This document shows, one piece after another, positions 27,276 to 36,800 of a stretch of 64,000 nucleotides of DNA (position 1 is its first letter; the number at the start of each line of letters is the position of its first letter). Under the pieces are notes generated by a model, which was given only the letters and a program-made list of their open reading frames with translations, was not told the origin of the DNA and ran no database searches. The stretch is from Pseudomonas californiensis. Its GTDB lineage: Bacteria; Pseudomonadota; Gammaproteobacteria; Pseudomonadales; Pseudomonadaceae. The position numbers and the translations under genes are program-made. The DNA is taken from contig NZ_JAGTPK010000015.1 in assembly GCF_021147775.1 (NCBI RefSeq), positions 95,023 to 159,022 of the forward strand, written 5' to 3'.

Positions 27276-27899
27276 ATGTCAGACGCAATTCACTCCTACG
27301 AACCTTCCAAAGGTCACGGCCTGCCGCATGACCCGTTCAACGCGATTGTAGGCCCGCGCCCTATTGGCTGGATTTCATCTCAGGACGCCAACGGCAAGCT
27401 GAATCTGGCGCCTTACAGCTTTTTCAACGCATTCAATTATATTCCGCCGATCATTGGCTTTTGCAGCGTCGGTCGTAAAGACAGCCTTAATAACATCGAG
27501 CAGACCGGGGAGTTCGTCTGGAACCTGGCCACACGCTCACTCGCCGAGGCAATGAACCAGAGCTGTGCGCCAGTGGCACCGGACGTCAGCGAGTTCGAGC
27601 TGGCAAACCTGACGCCACTGGCCTCTGACATCGTCGCGGTGCCCAGGGTGCTGGAAACCCCGGTCTCGTTCGAATGCAAGGTGACGCAAATCATCCAGTT
27701 GCAACGCGCAGACAAGGAGCTGGTCCCAAGCTGGTTGATTCTGGGAGAAGTCGTCGCCGTGCACATCGCTAAATGGTTACTCAAGGATGGCGTCTACGAC
27801 ACTGCGGCCGCTGAGCCGATTCTGCGCGGCGGCGGCCCGGCAGACTACTTCCAGCTGGGCCCGGAAGCCTTGTTCAAAATGCACAGGCCCACATCCTGA
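27276..27899 (+). CDS. Flavin reductase-like (FMN-binding split barrel) protein
   Basis: A 207-residue protein of the flavin reductase domain family. The segment IVGPRPIGWISSQDANGKLNLAPYSFFNAFNYIPP is the conserved FMN-binding core, followed by DSLNNIEQTGEFVWNLATRSL. Members bind FMN and often reduce flavin for a partner monooxygenase, but this subgroup is also found without one and no monooxygenase is adjacent here. Start ATG at 27276 after a GGAATC purine patch. Its stop abuts the stop of the convergent small gene. Confidence 0.87.
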   Translation: MSDAIHSYEPSKGHGLPHDPFNAIVGPRPIGWISSQDANGKLNLAPYSFFNAFNYIPPIIGFCSVGRKDSLNNIEQTGEFVWNLATRSLAEAMNQSCAPVAPDVSEFELANLTPLASDIVAVPRVLETPVSFECKVTQIIQLQRADKELVPSWLILGEVVAVHIAKWLLKDGVYDTAAAEPILRGGGPADYFQLGPEALFKMHRPTS

Positions 27900-28136
27900 T
27901 CAAGCAGCGCCCCACACCAGCTCGCCTTCGGCGTCGACACTGGCCAGCCGCTCCAGCTCTTGAGTAGCAGCCAGGTCGGCTTCGTGGGCGGTCTTGAATG
28001 TTTCACCGGGCAGTACCGGATGAAACCGCGGCGCACCGCCAGCCCGAGCTTTAACGGCAACGGCCGCGCGGTAGCCCTGCTCACCCGGTATCACGGCCGA
28101 AACCGCCTCGAACTCGTCGTACTCTTTGCGCGCCAT
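27900..28136 (-). CDS. Small hypothetical protein
   Basis: A 78-residue acidic protein (MARKEYDEFEAVSAVIPGEQ...). The segment YRAAVAVKARAGGAPRFHPVLPGETFKTAHEADLAA looks like a small soluble alpha/beta domain. I do not recognise a named family. Codon use matches the neighbours, and it ends exactly at the stop of the flavin reductase gene, which supports a real gene. Function unknown. Confidence 0.65.
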   Translation of the reverse strand: MARKEYDEFEAVSAVIPGEQGYRAAVAVKARAGGAPRFHPVLPGETFKTAHEADLAATQELERLASVDAEGELVWGAA

Positions 28137-28341
28137 CAGTATTGAACCCTGCCAATAAAATCAAAAAAGGATCTTAGCCTGTCCGGCTGATGGTGTGTTG
28201 CCGACCGGCATGACGCTCTGGCGCGCCAGGTTACGACAGTAGATCACTGATGACCGCGCTTGCCTCACACGCACCCATTCCTTGTCCTACACTTCAATCA
28301 GTCCTTTCAAACTGCTCTGTAGCTGAAGTAAGGAGTGCGTC

Positions 28342-28512
28342 ATGAAAGTAAAAACAAAAAAATGCGCGGCTGTTATCGGTTTTCTCGCTGTACTGGGTCT
28401 CTATGCCACCGGCGCCTACCGCAATGAACTGACACGACAGGCGCCCACCGTGGCCAGTTGCTCGTTCGGCCACTGTGTACCCACCGATGCAACGTTCAGC
28501 GCATTGCGATGA
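28342..28512 (+). CDS. 56-residue membrane-anchored or secreted peptide
   Basis: ATG at 28342 with AAGGAG 6 bases upstream. The product begins MKVKTKKCAAVIGFLAVLGLYATG, a short positively charged segment then one hydrophobic helix (signal peptide or anchor), and ends with a 30-residue tail containing two cysteines (ASCSFGHCVPTD) that could form a disulfide. Too short for easy family assignment. The good ribosome site and membrane signature support translation. Confidence 0.6.
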   Translation: MKVKTKKCAAVIGFLAVLGLYATGAYRNELTRQAPTVASCSFGHCVPTDATFSALR

Positions 28513-28641
28513 TCATCGACCTGCGGGCATGATCACAGCAATCGAATAAAGGCAGCTATCGATTAGCAAGCTATCGGATTAGACTGGCCACACTCTTCCC
28601 GCCACGCTTCGGGCGGGTCAACACGGCCATCAGGTTTTGCC

Positions 28642-30138
28642 TTGACCAGTCTAAATCAAACACCTCCCGCCATTCGCAGCATCCTGTTTGCGCTGATGAT
28701 GGCTGTGCTGCTCAGCGCGCTGGACCAGACCATTGTTGCGGTCTCGATGCCAGCCATCTCCGCCCAATTCAAGGACATCGACCTGCTTGCCTGGGTCATA
28801 TCGGCCTACATGGTTTCGCTGACCGTGGCAGTACCGATCTACGGCAAGCTCGGCGACTTGTACGGGCGACGCAAGCTGATGCTGTTTGGCCTGGGCCTGT
28901 TCACGCTGGCGTCACTGTTCTGCGCGCTTGCACAAAGCATGGAGCAACTGGTGCTGGCTCGCGTACTACAGGGCATTGGTGCGGGAGGGATGGTATCGGT
29001 CAGTCAGGCAATCGTTGCCGACATTGTCCCGCCAAGAGAACGCGGACGCTATCAGGGCTATTTCAGCAGTATGTACGCAGTCGCCAGCGTTGCAGGTCCG
29101 GTATTGGGGGGGCTGATGACGGAATACCTGTCGTGGCGATGGGTATTTCTGATCAACCTGCCACTGGGTGCACTGGCGTTGATTGTTGCATATCGCACCC
29201 TAAACGGCCTGCCGGTTCCGCAACGCAAGCCGATCATCGACTACCTGGGCACGGTGCTGATGATCATTGGCCTTACGGCTCTTTTGCTGGGCATCACTGA
29301 AATCGGTCAGGGCCATGGCCTCGATGATCGAGAAGTTCAGTTGTTACTGGCGATCGCACTTTTTACGCTGGCGATATTCGTCTGGTGCGAACGACGTGCT
29401 CCCGAGCCTCTGCTGCCCATGCACCTGTTCGCCAACCGCAGTGCTGTGCTGTGCTGGTGCACCGTTTTTTTCACCAGTTTTCAGGCCATCTCGCTGATCG
29501 TTCTGATGCCGCTGCGTTACCAGACAGTGACCGGCGGTGGAGCCGACAGCGCTGCGCTGCACCTGCTCCCACTGGCCATCGGCATGCCCATGGGCGCGTA
29601 TTTCGCCGGACGGCGCACGGCATCGACAGGGCGCTACAAACCATTGATCGCAACCGGTGCGCTGCTTATGCCCATCGCTATTGCAGGCATGGCCTTCACA
29701 CCACCTCAGTCATTAGTGCTGATGAGCCTGTTCATGGTTCTGACCGGCATCGCGACCGGCATGCAGTTCCCGACATCACTGGTGGGGACGCAGAACTCGG
29801 TCGACGTGAAAGAAATGGGCGTGGCGACCAGTACCACCAACCTGTTCCGTTCGCTGGGCGGCGCAGTCGGAGTTGCCCTGATGTCCGCCCTACTGCTGGC
29901 GATGCTGCAGCACACCGGCGTCGGGCAACTCGGTGCAGGTGCCATCGGCCATGAAGCGGGCTCAGGAAATGTGTTGCTCGACAGCCTCAACGCCACCACC
30001 GGCCCGGCGCTGGACACTCTGCGCGCAGAGCTTGCCTTGACGTTCAAGCACCTGCTGCTGACCAGTGCTGCAATCTCTCTGTTCGGTCTGGCCGCAGCAT
30101 GGGCGATGCCCAATAACCTGTTGCGCGGGCGGGGATAA
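28642..30138 (+). CDS. DHA2-family multidrug exporter (14-TM MFS)
   Basis: A 498-residue major-facilitator protein with 14 predicted helices. The family motif in the first helix (LSALDQTIVAVSMPAI), motif A GKLGDLYGRRKLML and motif C GPVLGGLMTEYLSWRWVFLINLP mark the EmrB/QacA-type drug:H+ antiporter group. The start is TTG at 28642 with an AGG about 7 bases upstream; no better ATG is available before the first helix. No membrane-fusion protein or regulator is adjacent, so it may act alone. It converges on the DUF3396 gene. Confidence 0.87.
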   Translation: MTSLNQTPPAIRSILFALMMAVLLSALDQTIVAVSMPAISAQFKDIDLLAWVISAYMVSLTVAVPIYGKLGDLYGRRKLMLFGLGLFTLASLFCALAQSMEQLVLARVLQGIGAGGMVSVSQAIVADIVPPRERGRYQGYFSSMYAVASVAGPVLGGLMTEYLSWRWVFLINLPLGALALIVAYRTLNGLPVPQRKPIIDYLGTVLMIIGLTALLLGITEIGQGHGLDDREVQLLLAIALFTLAIFVWCERRAPEPLLPMHLFANRSAVLCWCTVFFTSFQAISLIVLMPLRYQTVTGGGADSAALHLLPLAIGMPMGAYFAGRRTASTGRYKPLIATGALLMPIAIAGMAFTPPQSLVLMSLFMVLTGIATGMQFPTSLVGTQNSVDVKEMGVATSTTNLFRSLGGAVGVALMSALLLAMLQHTGVGQLGAGAIGHEAGSGNVLLDSLNATTGPALDTLRAELALTFKHLLLTSAAISLFGLAAAWAMPNNLLRGRG

Positions 30139-30174
30139 AACACCCCAAGGCCGGTCCCCACATCGGATTTCGGC

Positions 30175-31311
30175 TCAGTCAGGGGCCTGGTTTGCCCAGA
30201 ACCACTGGGTACGCTTGCCTCTGATGTGCTCGAAGGCAGGCATGGTTTCGCCCTCGTCGAACAAACGCCGGGAGCGTGCCAGCGCATTGCTGAACCAGTA
30301 GCCCGCACGGGGGCAAGGCTTCCCTCCGTCCACCGGTGGTTGGTCTTTTTCGTCGAAACGCGCGAACCACTGCGCGGTAGTGTGCTTGTTGAAGCCTGCA
30401 CCCGGCGGCAGATAAGGATGAAGATTGCCCGTGTCCTGCAAACGGACCGGTTTGATCACCCGATTGACGGCTCTGTAAGGAGAGAAGTCAGCCCTTTCGA
30501 TGCTGCCAAGTTCCGGTACGTCCCCCGCCCTGATCATCAATCCGCTGGTATAACTGTGAAACACGATGTCGCTGTGCGCGCTCAACTCGCCCCGCAATCG
30601 GTCGCTGCCTCCCAGCCGTCTGACAAACGTGTCACCGAGGACCGTATACCAACCAACACCCTTGATTCGGTCCAGTAATCTCAAGCTCTCTATATGCGGA
30701 CCCGGATCGACAATCAGGCCGATGTAGCGCTGCGCCAGCTGGAATTCCCACGACAGGTACTGGTGGCCGTCGCAGGGCAGCACGCATGCCAGCCCACCAA
30801 AACCATGCTCGGCATTTACCTCACTGCTGAGATAGCGAATCCACGCCTCGTATTTTTTCAACCCTCCGGGCTCGACCAGGTACGACCAGGGCAACACCAT
30901 CTTCAGACACGAGCGATCATTTTCGGCCTGCCCCTCGGCAGTGTTCATCACAAACAGGCTATACGTTGCGACTTCAGCCTGCGTGGCACTGGAAATTGAC
31001 CAGACAAACTGATCTTCCGGACAGCTATGCACGATGTGACGCCTGCACGAGGCGAACCCGGACGGCGTCAACCGGCGCATCCGCTTGTACAGCTGCCATT
31101 TCAGCATCGGCTTGAAGGTCTCGTAGAAGCGTGCAAAGCAGGCTTCTACGCGGCGTTTGACATCCGGTGTATGACCCTGTCGAAAATACAACGTGGTGAT
31201 CAGCCCCAGGCGCACGATAGGCATGCCCAGTGCTGAATCCACGGCGATGCGTTCCGATTGACGTTCAAGTCGGTTCAACGAGCTCACCATGGCAGTCGCG
31301 TTGTCCGCCAT
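30175..31311 (-). CDS. DUF3396 (type VI immunity family) protein
   Basis: A 378-residue protein. ALGMPIVRLGLITTLYFRQGHTPDVKRRV opens the domain and LDRIKGVGWYTVLGDTFVRRLGG closes the core; the latter (WxTxLgdxFv) is typical of the DUF3396 / type VI immunity family. Some members protect against a type VI secretion effector encoded next to them. Here no PAAR, VgrG or effector gene is nearby on either side, so it is an orphan. I chose ATG at 31311, which has GAGGTGG 7 bases upstream, over ATG at 31335 and the longest reading from 31419. Predicted soluble, no signal peptide. Confidence 0.75.
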   Translation of the reverse strand: MADNATAMVSSLNRLERQSERIAVDSALGMPIVRLGLITTLYFRQGHTPDVKRRVEACFARFYETFKPMLKWQLYKRMRRLTPSGFASCRRHIVHSCPEDQFVWSISSATQAEVATYSLFVMNTAEGQAENDRSCLKMVLPWSYLVEPGGLKKYEAWIRYLSSEVNAEHGFGGLACVLPCDGHQYLSWEFQLAQRYIGLIVDPGPHIESLRLLDRIKGVGWYTVLGDTFVRRLGGSDRLRGELSAHSDIVFHSYTSGLMIRAGDVPELGSIERADFSPYRAVNRVIKPVRLQDTGNLHPYLPPGAGFNKHTTAQWFARFDEKDQPPVDGGKPCPRAGYWFSNALARSRRLFDEGETMPAFEHIRGKRTQWFWANQAPD

Positions 31312-31725
31312 CAGTTGCCCACCTCGCGGTTGCATGAAGTAAACACGCTGTTCGCTTGAGCAGAATTCAAACTCGATAACGCAGCGTCTACCCTTGAAAC
31401 GCCTGGCGAATCGCCGCAACCGTCCATCTCCCGGTCAGCTTCAGGATTGCCTTTGATTTTAGGGCACACAGGCGCACGACTCGACGCAAACATGCAATCT
31501 CCCCTTCCTTTTGTCGATTAGGGGGAGAAGAGTGAAGGGAGTTTTCCAGCGGATCAATACACGCAAATTAGTTTGGGAAATCAGCTACATGTATCCGGAA
31601 ATGTCCTACCGGGATCCTACAATTTCAGGCCAAACCGTCAAAAAATTTGACGCCGCCGAGCGGCATTAACCAGTCCTGGCCTAAACAAACGGTAAACTTT
31701 ATGGCGCTCCAACATTAAATTAACG
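31312..31725. other. 414-base intergenic stretch between DUF3396 and pmeR, no gene seen
   Basis: Relatively AT-rich compared with neighbours. No ORF with a ribosome site or family similarity is visible. A short palindrome-like CAAAAAATTTG lies near 31640. It should hold the DUF3396 promoter; it may also be a scar where a partner gene was lost, but nothing recognisable remains. Confidence 0.45.
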
Positions 31726-32421
31726 TCAGTTACGCTCGTCAGGAACTGCTGAGCGATACGATAGGTCATTTACCGGGTTGGCCGCGTATGGGCTCCGCAA
31801 AGACGGACTGAAGCGCAGCATGTCCAGACAGACGTCGACAAGCCGCTCAGCTTCGCCTGGCAGTGAAAAACTCTCGGGAACCAGTAACCACTGGTGGATG
31901 AAACCGTTGATATAGGAAAAAAGAGCAACCGCAGCACGAGCAGTGTCCAGATTGGCTGGCAGCTGTTCCCTGCGAACCGCATTGGTCAGGCCTCTGCGGA
32001 TCCGGTCGTGGCAGTGAACGGTGTTGTCCTGGCGTTGACGACGAAAATCACACATTTCGTCAGTAAACTCGCATTTGTGAAAAAGAATCTCATTGATGCG
32101 GCGAGTCTTCGGGTCGAGTGCGAGCTGATGAAAGAGATGAACCAAGAGATTTTTCATGCAACCCAATGGGTCCTGCTCTTCCTCGCTCTGGCTGGCTTCG
32201 GCCATTTCGTCCAGCGGTTCCTGCAGGCTGTCGAGCATTGCCTGCACCAGTTCGGCTTTATTGTTGAAGTGCCAATAAATGGCACCTCGTGTCACACCCG
32301 CCAACGTCGCGATTTCAGCCAGCGTCGTACGGGCAACGCCCCGGTCGTAAAAAGCCTGTTCAGCAGCCTCCAGAATCTGGATTCGGGTGATCTGAGCTTC
32401 CTCTTTGGTGCGACGAACCAT
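31726..32421 (-). CDS. pmeR: TetR-family repressor of the MexAB-OprM pump (PmeR/TtgR)
   Basis: A 231-residue TetR regulator. The N-terminal helix-turn-helix reads RTTLAEIATLAGVTRGAIYWHFNNKAEL, as in TtgR and AcrR. The C-terminal ligand domain (KNLLVHLFHQLALDPKTRRINEILFHKCEF) matches the TtgR/PmeR type, which binds plant phenolics and flavonoids and then leaves DNA. It is divergent from mexA across 254 bases that contain a TtgR-like operator. Start ATG at 32421. P. syringae PmeR is the described regulator of this pump; I base the symbol on this arrangement and sequence. Confidence 0.9.
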   Translation of the reverse strand: MVRRTKEEAQITRIQILEAAEQAFYDRGVARTTLAEIATLAGVTRGAIYWHFNNKAELVQAMLDSLQEPLDEMAEASQSEEEQDPLGCMKNLLVHLFHQLALDPKTRRINEILFHKCEFTDEMCDFRRQRQDNTVHCHDRIRRGLTNAVRREQLPANLDTARAAVALFSYINGFIHQWLLVPESFSLPGEAERLVDVCLDMLRFSPSLRSPYAANPVNDLSYRSAVPDERN

Positions 32422-32558
32422 GGCAATAAAACCTCAAAATGTTTCCTTCAGGCGTGTGTTGCATCAAATGCCTGGAGATTTGACCGGGCGGCAGTTGTGT
32501 CGCCTTGTCCCGAACCCGCTTTATACCCCCTGAATAGTGGCTGAATGCACACTGGAGG

Positions 32559-32586
32559 TATTTACAAACAACCGTGAATGTAAGTA
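32559..32586. promoter_or_regulatory. PmeR/TtgR-type operator in the pmeR-mexA divergent region
   Basis: TATTTACA (32559-32566) and TGTAAGTA (32579-32586) form an inverted repeat with a 12-base spacer. The block closely matches the TtgR operator of P. putida as I remember it (TATTTACAAACAACC, then GAATGTAAGTATATTCC). It sits about 90 bases upstream of mexA and should control both directions. Confidence 0.85.
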
Positions 32587-32675
32587 TATTCCTTAGCATG
32601 CTACTTATCTAGCCGTAATATTTTTTTACATTTCAATTTCTGCTCAGTTATCAGGCTCCTGCCCCGAGGATCTTC

Positions 32676-33836
32676 ATGCAATTCAAGCCAGCTGTTACCG
32701 TTCTGGTCACTGCCGTCGCCCTGGCAACTCTGCTCAGTGGCTGCGGCAAGAAGGAACAAGCGGCGCCGCCCGCTCAAACCCCTCAGGTCGGCGTCGTCAC
32801 TCTCAAAGCCCAGCCTTACACCCTGACCACCGAACTGCCAGGCCGCACTACGGCGTTCCGTGCAGCCGAAGTCCGACCGCAGGTCAACGGCATCATCCTC
32901 AAGCGCCTGTTCACTGAAGGGGCCGACGTCAAAGCTGGCCAGCAGCTGTATCAGATCGATCCAGCGGTCTATGAAGCCAATGCCAACAGTGCCAAGGCGA
33001 CGTTGCAGTCTGCCAAGTCGATGTCCGACCGCTATAAACAACTGGTCAGCGAACAGGCAGTGAGCCGCCAGGAATACGACACAGCACTGGCTTCGACTCA
33101 GGAAGCACAGGCTGCGCTGCAGACCGCCCAGATCAACCTGCGGTATACCAAGGTTCTTGCGCCGATCTCGGGCCGCATTGGACGCTCGGCCGTTACCGAA
33201 GGTGCTCTGGTGAGCAGCGCCCAGGCAGATGCAATGGCGACCATCCAGCAGCTCGATCCAATCTACGTGGACGTGGTCCAGTCCTCGGTAGACATGCTCA
33301 AGCTGCGCGCAGATCTGGAGAGCGGCAAGCTGCAGAAGGCAGGCGACAACGCCGCCATGGTCAAGCTGACCCTGGAAGACAACAGCACCTACGCACAGGA
33401 AGGCAAGCTCGAATTCTCCGAAGTCTCGGTTGACCAGACCACCGGCTCCGTGACGCTGCGTGCGGTGTTCCCGAACCCTGAACACCGCCTGCTGCCGGGC
33501 ATGTTTGTCCACGCCAAGCTGCAGGCCGGTGTATCCGCCAAGGCCATTCTGGCACCTCAGCAGGGCGTGACACGCGACCTCAAAGGCACCCCGACTGCGC
33601 TGATCGTCAATCAGGACAACAAGGTTGAGCTGCGCACGCTGGTAGCCAACCGTACCGTCGGCTCTGACTGGTTGATTGAAGACGGCCTGAAAGAAGGTGA
33701 TCGCATCATTACCGAAGGCTTGCAGTACGTTCGCCCTGGCGCTGAAGTAAAAGTCGCCGAAGCAACCAATGTCAAAGGAGCTAACCCGGCGCCTGCCCCG
33801 GCCACTGATAAAGCCGCAGGCAGCAAAGGGGAGTAA
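32676..33836 (+). CDS. mexA: RND efflux periplasmic adaptor MexA (lipoprotein)
   Basis: A 386-residue membrane-fusion protein that links the inner-membrane pump MexB to the outer-membrane channel OprM. The signal peptide ends in the lipobox TLLSGC with Cys about 24. Then come the beta-barrel and lipoyl halves (GADVKAGQQLYQIDPAVYEA and VLAPISGRIGRSAVTEGALV) around an alpha-hairpin (NSAKATLQSAKSMSDRYKQL). The C-terminus is Ala/Pro-rich (GANPAPAPATDKAAGSKGE). First gene of the mexA-mexB-oprM operon, 3 bases from mexB, and preceded by the PmeR operator. Confidence 0.95.
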   Translation: MQFKPAVTVLVTAVALATLLSGCGKKEQAAPPAQTPQVGVVTLKAQPYTLTTELPGRTTAFRAAEVRPQVNGIILKRLFTEGADVKAGQQLYQIDPAVYEANANSAKATLQSAKSMSDRYKQLVSEQAVSRQEYDTALASTQEAQAALQTAQINLRYTKVLAPISGRIGRSAVTEGALVSSAQADAMATIQQLDPIYVDVVQSSVDMLKLRADLESGKLQKAGDNAAMVKLTLEDNSTYAQEGKLEFSEVSVDQTTGSVTLRAVFPNPEHRLLPGMFVHAKLQAGVSAKAILAPQQGVTRDLKGTPTALIVNQDNKVELRTLVANRTVGSDWLIEDGLKEGDRIITEGLQYVRPGAEVKVAEATNVKGANPAPAPATDKAAGSKGE

Positions 33837-33839
33837 CCC

Positions 33840-36800
33840 ATGTCGAAATTTTTTATCGATCGCCCCATTTTCGCGTGGGTTATTGCCCTCGTGATCATGC
33901 TGGTCGGCGCGCTGTCCATTTCCAGCCTGCCGATCAACCAGTACCCGAGCATTGCGCCGCCAGCGATTGGCATTCAAGTGACCTACCCAGGCGCCTCTGC
34001 ACAGACCGTGCAGGACACCGTGGTTCAGGTGATTGAACAGCAGCTCAACGGTATCGACAATCTGCGTTATGTGAGTTCGGAAAGTAACTCCGACGGCAGC
34101 ATGACCATCACCGCAACGTTCAATCAGGGCACCAACCCCGATACTGCACAGGTTCAGGTTCAGAACAAACTCAACCTGGCCACGCCACTGTTGCCGCAGG
34201 AAGTGCAGCAACAGGGTATCCGCGTGACCAAGGCAGTGAAGAACTTCCTGATGGTGATCGGCCTGGTGTCCGAAGATGGCAGCATGGGCAAGGAAGACTT
34301 GGCCAACTACATCGTGTCGAACATGCAGGACCCGATTTCCCGTACCTCCGGTGTGGGTGACTTCCAGGTTTTCGGTTCGCAGTACGCCATGCGTATCTGG
34401 CTGGACCCGGCCAAGCTGAACAACTTTCAGCTGACGCCAGTCGATGTGAGAAACGCGATCACCGCGCAGAACGTTCAAGTGTCTTCCGGTCAATTGGGCG
34501 GCCTGCCGTCCATCAGCGGCCAGCAACTGAACGCCACCATCATTGGCAAGACTCGGCTGCAGACAGCTGAGCAGTTCGGCAACATTTTCCTCAAGGTCAA
34601 CACCGACGGCTCGCAGGTTCGCCTGAAAGACGTCGCCACCGTGGGCCTGGGTGCGGAAAACTACAGCACTGACTCACAATTCGACGGCAAGCCTGCCTCG
34701 GGTCTGGCGATCAAGCTGGCAACAGGCGCCAACGCTCTGGACACCGCCAAGGCGATCCGCGCGACCGTTGCGTCGCTGGAGCCGTTCTTCCCGCCTGGCA
34801 TGAAAGTCGTGTTCCCGTATGACACCACTCCGGTCGTCAGTGAATCGATCTCAGGCGTGGTTCACACGCTCGGCGAAGCGATCGTACTGGTGTTCCTGGT
34901 GATGTACCTGTTCCTGCAGAACTTCCGCGCCACGGTCATCACGACTCTGACGGTTCCGGTGGTGTTGCTGGGTACGTTCGGCATCCTGGCCGCCTTCGGT
35001 TTCACCATCAACACATTGACGATGTTCGGCATGGTACTGGCCATCGGTTTGCTGGTGGACGATGCCATCGTCGTGGTGGAAAACGTCGAACGGGTGATGG
35101 AGGAAGAGAAGCTGTCGCCTCGAGATGCGACCATCAAGTCGATGGTGCAAATCCAGGGTGCTCTGGTCGGTATCGCACTGGTGCTGTCGGCGGTGCTGTT
35201 GCCGATGGCATTCTTCGGCGGCTCCACAGGCGTGATCTACAAGCAGTTCTCGATCACCATCGTATCGGCCATGGCCCTCTCGGTTGTGGTGGCGTTGATC
35301 TTCACCCCTGCCCTTTGCGCCACCATGCTCAAGCCGATCGACCCCAAGACCCACGGTAAACCCAAGCGCGGCTTCTTCGGCTGGTTCAACCGCACCTTCG
35401 ATCGCAGCGTTCAAAGCTACGAGCGCGGTGTGGGCAACATGCTCAAGCATAAATGGCCAGCCTATCTGGGCTATATCCTGATCTGCGCAGGCATGGTCTG
35501 GATGTTCATGCGGATTCCGGCTGCGTTCCTGCCAGAAGAAGATCAGGGCGTCATCTTTGCCCAGATTCAGACGCCAGCAGGTTCCTCGACGGCGCGTACG
35601 CAAGAAGTCATCGACAACATGCGCAACTACCTGCTGACCGAAGAAAAAGATGCGGTGAAGTCGGTCTTCTCGGTAAACGGCTTCAACTTCGCTGGCCGTG
35701 GCCAGAGCTCGGCGATCGCCTTCGTCATGCTCAAGCCGTGGGAAGAGCGTAACGCGCACAACAGCGTATTCGAGCTGGCCAAGCGAGCGCAGGCGCACTT
35801 CTTCAGCTTCCGCGATGCCATGGTGTTCGCTGTGGTTCCGCCGTCGGTACTCGAACTGGGTAACGCCACCGGTTTTGACGTTTACCTGCAAGATCAGGGC
35901 GGTGTGGGTCACACCAAGCTGATGGAAGCCCGTAACCAGTTCCTCGGCATGGCCGCCCAGAGCAAGATCCTGGCAGGCGTGCGCCCGAACGGCCTGAACG
36001 ACGAGCCACAGTACCAGTTGATCATCGACGACGAGCGCGCCAGTGCGCAGGGCATCACGTTGTCGGATATCAACAACACGTTGTCCATCGCACTGGGCGG
36101 TAGCTACGTCAACGACTTCATTGATCGCGGTCGCGTGAAGAAAGTTTACATCCAGGGTGACGCCGGGGCGCGTATGACCCCGGAAGACCTGAAGAAGTGG
36201 TATGTGCGCAACAGCTCGGGCGAGATGGTGCCGTTCTCGGCATTCGCCAGCGGCAAGTGGGTCTTCGGCTCGCCGAAACTGTCGCGCTACAACGGCGTGG
36301 GCGCAGAGGAAATCCTCGGTACTCCGGCACCTGGCTACAGCACCGGCGACGCGATGGCTGAAGTGGAAGCGCTAGCCAAGAAACTGCCGCAGGGCGTTGG
36401 TATCTCGTGGACCGGTCTGTCTTACGAGGAACGTCTGTCCGGCTCGCAAGCGCCTGCGCTGTACGCGTTGTCGCTGCTGGTGGTCTTCCTCTGTCTGGCA
36501 GCGCTGTACGAGAGCTGGTCGATTCCGATTGCCGTCGTACTCGTGGTACCACTGGGTGTCATCGGTGCATTGATGGCGACCAGCCTGCGAGGTCTGTCCA
36601 ACGACGTGTTCTTCCAGGTGGGGCTTCTGGTGACGGTGGGTCTGGCCGCGAAAAACGCCATTCTTATCGTCGAGTTTGCCAAAGAGTTGCACGAACAGGG
36701 CAAGAGCCTGGCCGACGCAGCGATTGAAGCCTGCCGCATGCGTCTGCGTCCGATCGTGATGACGTCCATGGCGTTCATCTTGGGCGTTGTCCCGCTGGCG

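Noticed and set aside
32601..34526. A 641-codon minus-strand ORF opposite mexA and mexB
   Set aside because: It is antisense to two well-recognised genes, has a histidine- and arginine-rich low-complexity composition, and no ribosome site. It is a GC-driven shadow.
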